Source: Coix lacryma-jobi var. lacryma-jobi (taxonomy: Eukaryota; Streptophyta; Magnoliopsida; Poales; Poaceae). Taken from it: a DNA stretch of 64,000 bases. Under the pieces are notes generated by a model. It was not told the DNA's origin. It saw only the letters and a list, made by a program, of their open reading frames with translations, and searched no databases. The number at the start of each line of letters is the position of its first letter. Within the stretch, counting starts at the first letter, position 1. Location: contig CM019823.1 of the NCBI GenBank assembly GCA_009763385.1, positions 27,309,668-27,373,667 of the forward strand. Direction: 5' to 3'. Positions 57,440 to 64,000 of the stretch are shown one piece after another. Both the position numbers and the translations under genes were made by a program.

Positions 57440-58630
57440 TGTCGGGGGACCACAAAAGGGGTACCCCCAATCAACGCAAAACAAACAGTTAAACCTAGAG
57501 CACCAATTAATAAGAGACCTAACTAGTCTAACCCCTAAAAACCAACCCCTCGAGGCCTACAACGCCGGTCCCACCGCCAGGAAGCTCGGGCCCGCCAAAG
57601 CCTTACCGACCGCCTCGTGGTAGCCTACCTCTCGAGCCCCGGCACATAGGCCTCGAGCCCTCTACAGTCGTACACCGTTCCTCGAGACCCCACGTGGGGA
57701 CCTCGAGCCTCTCTAACACGGTAACCTATCCCTCGAGACACATCATACCCCCCTCGAGCAGCGCCAGACATCGGATACCAGCCCCATACTGCGCATTTAA
57801 TGCGTCCACCTACTCCGGTCACATCCTCTGGTACACGACGTCTCCGTCACGTCCTCTGGTACACGACGTATGCCACAGTGAACCGGAGCCAGAGTCAAAC
57901 CTCGTTTTCACCACAAGCATGAACAAAAGGCACAAGTACAGCACTGTTAGGCCATACCCTGCACTGTAGCACACTCGAGCCACATCTCGAGACCTGGATT
58001 CCCGCTGTACGGCCGGTTTTCTGGGACTTGCCCACACCTGCGGGGGCTCGAGCCCCCCATAGGCGCCACCTCGAGGCCGGCCCTGCGCCCCTCGACCCTG
58101 TGACTGCTTTCATGCTATTGGAGGACAGGTACCCCAAGACCCGGAGGGACCCTGCCACGTCCTGTACGTGCCGGGATGGGCACCCCGCGCCACCTCCACG
58201 TCCGCGCCCTTGATGGAAGCCACGCTTCAAGGACGCCTCAACAGCAACCCCCACGCTGGCTCCAATGACTTCGACAAGACAGAATTCCAACCCTTCGCCG
58301 TAATGGGCGTTGTACACGTCACTCCTGTGTAACCCTGGCCTCCTCTTGTTCTATAAAAGAGGACACCAGGGCCCTTCACGCGGGGGGTCCACACCACGCA
58401 CAACACACACACACGAGTCCAGACTCCCGTCCACGCTCATTGAGCTTGTATTGCCCCTGTACAAGCACTTAGGTGCAAGTAATACAAGAACCTCCTCCCC
58501 CCGCTGGACGTAGGGCCTTCTTTGCCCAAACCAGGATAAACCCTTGTGTCATATTGCATCACCATCCAGGAAGAGAGCACACGATCATATTACTAGTTGG
58601 TGTCATACCCCCGGGGTCGAAACACCGACA
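57440..58630 (+). repeat. E3 3' LTR (1191 bp)
   Basis: Matches the 5' LTR with scattered substitutions and small indels (for example the deletion of GGGGGAAGG near 58387). It ends CACCGACA and is followed by the TGCCT duplication. Confidence 0.95.
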
Positions 58631-58635
58631 TGCCT

Positions 58636-59697
58636 GTTAAGAACAACTGCCCTGAGTGCAGTAATCAGTACTCCGAGTATAGGCAGTCTCGAGTCAACCG
58701 CCGATTTGTCCATGAGAGGCTTGGGGCATGAATCCCTGAGGACGATCGACGCGTAAAAATAAATAATTCCGAAGATCGGCAGGGAAGAGGATTTGCCGAT
58801 CAAAGTTGGGCTCGCACCAAAGAAGAAGAGTACCGTGAGTATGTCTGGCAGAGAGGACAGTGGTGTCCACCAGGATTGAGGAGAAGCCAGAAAAGGAGGG
58901 TGCAACGCCTAAGAAATAGAGAGTTAGAACAAGCAAATGCCAAAGTAAAGCGAGTTTGGCGCCCCAAAGAGAAGCTAGATGGGGGTGATCATTCGGCTGA
59001 CGCATGCATGGCTTTCTTTCTTCCATCAGAATTTATAGCTCCCGAAGAACAGGATGTCCAAGACGAAGTGTATTCAGATTTTGATGAAGATGAATTCCAA
59101 GAGTTATTGGCTCATCTTGTCTTGGCTCAAAGTGCAGTATTCGATAAACCAGCTAAGCATCGACACCTGAAGCCATTATATATGAGAGGCTATGTTAATG
59201 GCAAGCCATTGACTAAGATGTTCATTGATGGAGGGGCTGCCATAAATATCATGTTGTATACCACCTTCAGAAAACTTGGGATGGCAAGTGAAGACTTGCT
59301 GAAGACCGACATGGTGTTGAGAGACTTTGTTTGCAATTCTTCTGATACTCGGGGAGCAATCCATGTTGAGTTGACGATCGGGACTAAGACCTTGATCACT
59401 ACCTTTTTCGTCATTGATGGCAAGGGGGCATACAGTTTGCTATTGGGAAGAGATTGGATACATGCAAACTGCTGTGTGCCGTCAACTATGCATCAGTTCC
59501 TCATCCAGTGGATCGGAGATGACATCGAAATCGTCCATGCTGATGATTCGGTGAGTGTTGCTAATACCGAACCCATCTACTGGGAATATGATGGCGTTGA
59601 GTGCTTTTCTGGAAGAGCTTGGGAAGCAGGTCCTGTAAACGTTTTCAATGAGGACCAACAGCCGATTCAGACAATCGGCTCTCAGAGCAATTTTTAA
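58636..59697 (+). CDS. E2 gag tail and aspartic protease
   Basis: After E3 the E2 gag frame resumes with NNCPECSNQYSEYRQS. From 58876 a 273-codon open frame covers the acidic linker (EVYSDFDEDEFQELL) and protease. The active site YVNGKPLTKMFIDGGAA is followed by INIMLYTTFRKLG, and later by FFVIDGKGAYSLLLGRDW. It is open from before the active site to the normal-looking end near QTIGSQSNF, unlike E1, where the same region is shifted. In the intact E2 before the E3 insertion this would have been a working protease region. Confidence 0.8.
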
Positions 59698-60250
59698 TGA
59701 GTAATATAATTGAGGTAACGGAGAAGAATCGGGACCAAGTTCTATGTCGGCTGACAAGGAATAAAGTGTTGATGATGAAGCCGAGGACAGGATTAATATG
59801 TGCGAATTTGAGTCTGGTATAGGTTAAAGTTGGTAAACTTTTGGGAGAGATCTGCCTGTTTCTCCATTGCCAGAGCTAGAGAAGGGTCAAGAGTTCACGC
59901 GAAGTGACGTGCAACGAAGAGTCTTGGTGAAATTGAAAGTATATGAAGGCACTTCCACAACTTGGTAATCATTTCAAGTTGTACGTGGCGGCCGATAGAC
60001 TTATAGCAGGATCAACCCTTATTTTTTGAATTTAAGTTTAAGTAGCAGCTAGCTTTAGCCGAAGAATGTCAAACCCGGAGAAGGGTATTCGGCTGTAAAG
60101 AGATTTTGTCACTCGTGGATCAAGCTTCGGCACTGCTTGTTGAAAGCCGAACACGTGGAAATTGTATCTGGAACGGATTCAAGGATATTTTTATACAGCC
60201 GATGTAAAGCATCGCCTTTAGCAGAAAAAAAATGTTCCAAGAATTCAAGT
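59698..60250 (+). pseudogene. E2 remnants of reverse transcriptase/RNase H; integrase absent
   Basis: Short stretches align with E1 (GRDLPVSPLPELEKGQEFT with E1 ERVLPFSPLLKLKKDQEF; FKLYVAAD-like words near 59970; FRHCLLKAEHV-like words near 60130), all with stops. About 1 kb of reverse transcriptase, including the YIDD region, is missing near 59700-59830. The whole aRNH-integrase interval is missing near 60200, where the sequence jumps to the repeats that follow integrase in E1. E2 is therefore non-autonomous. Confidence 0.75.
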
Positions 60251-60570
60251 CATAGCCGATATTACTCATATCGCCTTGTAGTGCAAGGGTGTTTATGACC
60301 GGTAATCCTAGCCGCGTCTTTCAAGTGGTAGGTTTATTGGGGGAAGAGAAAGGTGAAGTGCAATAAATAAGATGCCGAGTGACATGACACATCGAAAATG
60401 AGATCTAGTCGGCTAAGATGACGTCATGCGTTCGGGAGACGTTTTCTCTGAAGAAATGCTGCAATCGGAAAAAATCACTGAGATAGTCAAAGATGCAGAT
60501 AGACGTTATTCAGAGGGGAACAAGTTTTATATGTTACAAGCTTCATTTCACAGATTTATCCTAATACAAA

Positions 60571-61294
60571 CTACCCTTGAAATAATTTGGTCACAATGGA
60601 TTGCGGGTCAGTAATCTCGGCAATGGCAGCAACATGATTATCATAGATCTCAAGGTCTTCAAATTCATCCGGATCCCCGCCTGCGAAACCAACTGGTAGG
60701 AAGGAATAATCTTCTTTGGTCCAAGAACTCATTGCTGATAGCCCAAGGGAAACTCCGGCGTGCACACCTTGGATGATGGCCTGATCTAGGCGAACATCCA
60801 TGGCGTCAAGACGGGCTTCAGCTGAGTCTCCACGAGCATTCACCTTAAGTGCAACTCTGTTTGCTGTTGCTTTCAAGCGGTCATTCTCTGCAGACAAGGC
60901 TGACAAGGAAAAAGGGGATATTAGGCGGAGGCAAACTCGATCAGGAGAGGAAGAAGAACCAAGGCTCTGCTAACCTATGATGAAGCTGCAGAGTTGCTTC
61001 TGTTGGTCTGCCCACTCAGCTTCCTCGATACTTTGCTTCTTGGATGCGTTTTCCAGTTCCTTCCAGGCCTTATCCTTTTCCTCGCGGTATTGAAGAGCAT
61101 CCAGAGGAACTCGAGCTTGGCTGGATGAAGACCCCACCCTGAGAAGGACGACGGATCAGGGATGGATGAGCAAGAAGAACTATCGCAAGGGGCAGGGGAC
61201 TAGTCTTTTACCTATGGCACCAGTGAGTTAATGCTCGACTTCCTCCTGCTTCGTCTCTGTCAAGGTGCCTGTCGTGGTCACCTTTGTCTGTCAT
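60571..61294 (-). CDS. E2 antisense gene A, three exons, intact (191 aa)
   Basis: Minus-strand exons 61294-61212 (83 nt), 61138-60975 (164 nt) and 60899-60571 (329 nt) join into one open frame of 191 codons. Sites: CATAG|GTAAAA, CTTCTCAG, CATAG|GTTAGC and CTTGTCAG. Phases 2 and 1 are those of E1 gene A. Exon 1 starts MTDKGDHDRHLDRDEAGGSR, exon 2 is charged and helical (EEKDKAWKELENASKKQS; EWADQQKQLC), and exon 3 contains AENDRLKATANRVALKV and GVHAGVSLGLSAM, then DYSFLPVGFAGGDPDEFEDL. A TATAAATAT box lies 118-125 bp upstream of the ATG. I do not recognise a family. It could be a regulatory or structural accessory protein of the element. Confidence 0.7.
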
Positions 61295-61410
61295 TGATGG
61301 AAATGCAAGCAAGAGATTTTCTTTCTGGCTTGAGCTAGAAGCCGAGAAATGGAATTTTTTGCGAATCAAACTATTTGACTGGAGATAAGAGTGACAGCTT
61401 GTGTAGGGTC

Positions 61411-61419
61411 ATATTTATA
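61411..61419 (-). promoter_or_regulatory. TATA box for E2 antisense gene A
   Basis: GGTTTTATAAATATGACC on the minus strand, about 125 bp upstream of the ATG at 61294. E1 has the weaker CATAAATC at the corresponding place (34243-34236). Confidence 0.6.
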
Positions 61420-61943
61420 AAACCATGACTTGCACACTAGAGGACCAAGCATCGAAGTAGGGTTTTCACGGCTTATGGGCCGTTATTGGGCCAGACCGGA
61501 TTTTTGACGATTGGAAGAGGTCATGACTCCAGAGTCAGAAAGCTGATAGGATTCGGCTAAGAGTCATTCAGTTTTAACTAGTAGTCTGGGAACTCATGTT
61601 ACCAATTGACACTGAGAGCAGAGAGCTGAAGATCGAAAAGTCCTTTAAGAGATACTACCTTAATGTCATCATGGATCGGAAGGCTAAGAGAAAGCCAGAA
61701 CTTTGAATCTAAGATGACCGATTACAACAAATTGTCCGCAAGGTGAAGATATCTGATGCTATTATCAGCAATGGCCGATGTAGTATACATCATCGTTGAA
61801 GTAAAAAAAATCAAATCAGCGGCTGATGCGCAAAATGGAGCACGCATTGATCTCGAAGGATCAATCGCAGATTGATTTCAAAGCCGGACGAACGAAAGGA
61901 GCTTCTTATTTTACAGAAGGAGGGTTCAAGTTTACAATAGAAA

Positions 61944-62603
61944 TTAGTTCGTCCATCCTATCCTCTGTCTGATCGGGAGGTCATGATCGAAGGAATCAGC
62001 CAGATCTGTTCCAGCTTCCTTCATATCATCTACGGAGTGTGCTACCCTATACTCTAGTCCTCGCTCGCAGACGTCGAAATTGCGGTAATCGGCTCCAGAG
62101 TGAATCCGTACCGCGTTGAAGGCAAGTGCTGCGCCATATCCCATACCAGCTCTGGAAATGTTGGGGAGGGCTCGGTTGACTTCGTTTACCCGCCTCAAGG
62201 CTGTTGTACCCGGTACGTTGGCCGTGACGGCAAGGTTAGCAATAGCTGCTTCGAGAGAATGAAGCTTGGTCTCCAGAGCTAAAAGGGGGAAGAGTCGGTA
62301 AAAGCAGAAAGGAAAAATAAAAGGAAGATGATGAAAGGATGCTTACCGGCAGCCCGTTCCCGAGCGACATCACGCTCTCGAGAGATTCAGTTGATCTCCC
62401 AATCCTTCTTCTCCAAATCGAATTGAAGATCTGCAATCTTCTGGAACAGGACCTCGGGGAGGTCGTCTCCGGTCCTCCTAATGAAAGTGGTGAGGTAAGA
62501 ACAACTGCTTCGTTTTGAGACAAAAGAAAGAAGAGAATAACCTCCTTATAGAGGTGCTAGAAGCACCAAGCTCGGAACTATGGCGACTCGCTGCGGAAGA
62601 CAT
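61944..62603 (-). pseudogene. E2 antisense gene B, three exons, one stop codon
   Basis: Minus-strand exons 62603-62542 (62 nt), 62477-62347 (131 nt) and 62278-61944 (335 nt). The first two lengths equal those of E1 exactly, and the third exceeds E1 by the one base E1 has lost. Sites: AGGAG|GTTATT, CATTAG, GCCG|GTAAGC and TTTTAG. Exon 1 encodes MSSAASRHSSELGASSTSIR. Exon 2 contains an in-frame TGA (WEIN-stop-ISRERD) where E1 has WEI-like NREITQISQERD. Exon 3 encodes ALETKLHSLEAAIANLAV and GMGYGAALAFNAVRIHSGAD, ending at 61944. A TTTAAAA box lies at 62697-62691. Confidence 0.7.
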
Positions 62604-62830
62604 CCTCCAGAGTGAGATAAGAGAAAAGAGGGTTTTTGAGTCTAATAAGAGGAGTTCAGAGTACATAAGTCAAAACAGGGCGAAAGAGGGTTTTAAAGAA
62701 TCCCAGAGGGCGCATCGGGAGATGAGTCGGCAGGTATAGCAATTATAGCATGTGAAGACGAACGCTTCTGGAGGCTCCACGTTAAAAAGGAATTTTGGAA
62801 TAAATATTTATCCCAAAATTAGGGGGCATG

Positions 62831-64000
62831 TGTTAACACCAGATTTTCGCACGCATGAGGATATGACAGGTGGACCCAGCCAGCAGAGAAGAAAGGATTC
62901 GGCAAGCAATCAGACGGCTATTTGGTCCTCAAAGATTTCGATGAATGTCTGTGCGGTCGGCTATCTTGCAGAGAGATGGTTCCATTCGGGAAATGGATGT
63001 TGCAGATGAAGCCGGCTTGCATGGGAAGGCATATGGCTATGAAAGATGCCGAGAAGATTAGGAATAGATTTCGTATCTTTCCATATTTTATCGTTGTAAA
63101 TCGTAATCGTCTAGGACTCGTATTTCGTCCAGGGTATAAATATAAGCCCTCGACCATTGTAAAATTGTTCACAACCACATCAATACAAACCGGCCCCGTG
63201 CCATCTTCGAGTCCCAAAGTCGTGTCGTCGAGTTCTTCGAGAGGAAACATCGATCCGTCGACCTTCGTAAGTACCAGCAACCTTGTTATCATGTCTAGTA
63301 TCATGCGGTGGATTTAGATATGATGCAAGTAGTCTCATATGCGAAGCTTAGTATCGTGTGGCAGATTTAAGCTTATGACGAGAAGTTTTTGCTTGTGCCT
63401 TGTATCGTGCGGCGGATTAAGACATGAGTAAAAATAGTTATCGGCTCTATTAGATTTTGCAGATCTAGTAGATTCATTAAGTTATCATGTGTTATGTGTT
63501 TTATTTATTTAATTCCTGTAACACTCTTTTGCCCAATCTAGATTGATCTCTATTCGGCCTTGTTTCACAAGTTTACTTGTGCTTTGCTAATCATAAGATC
63601 ATGATAGCCGGATCGGTTTTCAATCTAGGTTGTTACATGTTGTGGGTTCATACATGTCAATCATGTTTATGCTTTGATAGAACTGGGTGTCATGCGGCAG
63701 ATACAGGTTTTAGATTAGTTTGGTCATGTTTGCTTGTATGTTTCTTTCCTCATGGCCCCCAACTCAACTAGTTTGCCGATTTTGGTCAAGCTTACACGAG
63801 TAATGAGTTCTTATAGATCTGTATAGATATATGCATGCTTTTAGCTTGTTATAATTAGATTGTATCATGCGGTGGATTAATCTAATTATAAGAAGTGGTA
63901 TAGACTTATAGCAAGTGGTATCATGCGGTGGATTAGCTTCGCTTAAGTTTATACTTGACGGGGTTTTGAAGACTAAACGTGCGGCAGATTAGGTGGATTA
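62831..64000 (+). repeat. E2 3' LTR, cut by the window end
   Basis: TGTTAACACCAGATTTTCGC after the polypurine tract AAAATTAGGGGGC. 1170 of about 1570 bases are present, closely matching 39834 onward, with TATAAATA at 63135-63142. Confidence 0.95.

Larger units (their letters stand above)
43588..58630 (+). mobile_element. E3: complete Gypsy retrotransposon nested in E2 (15.0 kb)
   Basis: LTRs 43588-44808 and 57440-58630 start TGTCGGGGGACC. The perfect target duplication TGCCT lies at 43583-43587 and 58631-58635. Primer-site sequence TTGGCGCGCCAGGTAGGGG follows the 5' LTR, and a G-rich polypurine stretch (GCTCGGGGGCTAC) precedes the 3' LTR. The order is gag, protease, reverse transcriptase, two RNase H domains and integrase. 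About 5.9 kb of non-pol sequence then follows, with a large antisense gene. The type is Tat-like but a different family from E1/E2. The element is GC-rich and strikingly rich in CTCGAG. Confidence 0.95.
39834..64000 (+). mobile_element. E2: Gypsy element related to E1, pol-deleted, interrupted by E3, runs off the window
   Basis: The 5' LTR starts TGTTAACACCAG at 39834, and a near-identical 3' LTR starts at 62831 after AAAATTAGGGGGC. Internal parts are gag (41445-43587), then E3 (43588-58630), then gag tail and protease (58636-59697), short degenerate reverse transcriptase/RNase H remnants, no integrase, and antisense genes A and B. The same genes in E1 align throughout but with clear divergence, so E1 and E2 are different members of one family. 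The left flank is CTTAA; the right flank lies beyond the window. Confidence 0.9.

Overview
The window is plant nuclear DNA, almost certainly from a grass. The evidence is one spliced plant gene with GT-AG introns, grass-type MITEs (Stowaway, Tourist), a SIRE/Maximus-like Copia element and Tat-lineage Gypsy elements. No bacterial, organellar or CRISPR-like content was seen. The species cannot be named from sequence alone; the repeats look panicoid-like, which is an impression only.

Layout. 1-6634 is repeat-derived DNA without a convincing gene, ending in what looks like an LTR end at 6634. 6635-12106 is a truncated Copia element on the minus strand (LTR, primer site, gag, protease and integrase; reverse transcriptase missing). 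It lies in a LINE reverse-transcriptase fragment (12107-13086) that also carries a Stowaway MITE. More MITEs follow to 13668. The only ordinary host gene is a LAZ1/TMEM184-like (DUF300) membrane protein: first exon near 13.98-14.29 kb, CDS 16698-21567 in eight coding exons (485 aa), MITE-like repeats in introns 1 and 4. 23.6-39.8 kb is an AT-rich degenerate repeat holding two related Tat-like Gypsy elements. Element E1 (24976-36910) is complete with a TGTAT target duplication. Element E2 starts at 39834 and runs off the window. E2 is split in gag by a third complete Gypsy element, E3 (43588-58630, TGCCT duplication).

Most striking: all three Gypsy elements carry spliced genes on the strand opposite to gag-pol, between integrase and the 3' LTR. 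E1 and E2 share two such genes (A and B). Intron positions and phases match, first exons are the same length (83 nt for A, 62 nt for B), the second exon of B is 131 nt in both, and each gene has a TATA-like box about 90-125 bp upstream of its ATG. E3 carries one larger antisense gene: an N-terminal part resembling the 'putative gypsy type transposon' family, an RS-rich middle, a coiled coil, and a TATA box 146 bp upstream. E2 has lost the reverse transcriptase core and the integrase but keeps gag, protease and an intact antisense gene A. Other unusual points are a candidate intron inside the E1/E2 LTR leader, a repeated TGCGGCGGATT-type motif inside that leader, and a large excess of CTCGAG in E3.

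Limits: boundaries, exons and motifs were read by eye. Family names rest on recognised motifs, not database searches. Many sense ORFs carry single-base frameshifts, which may be decay or assembly error.
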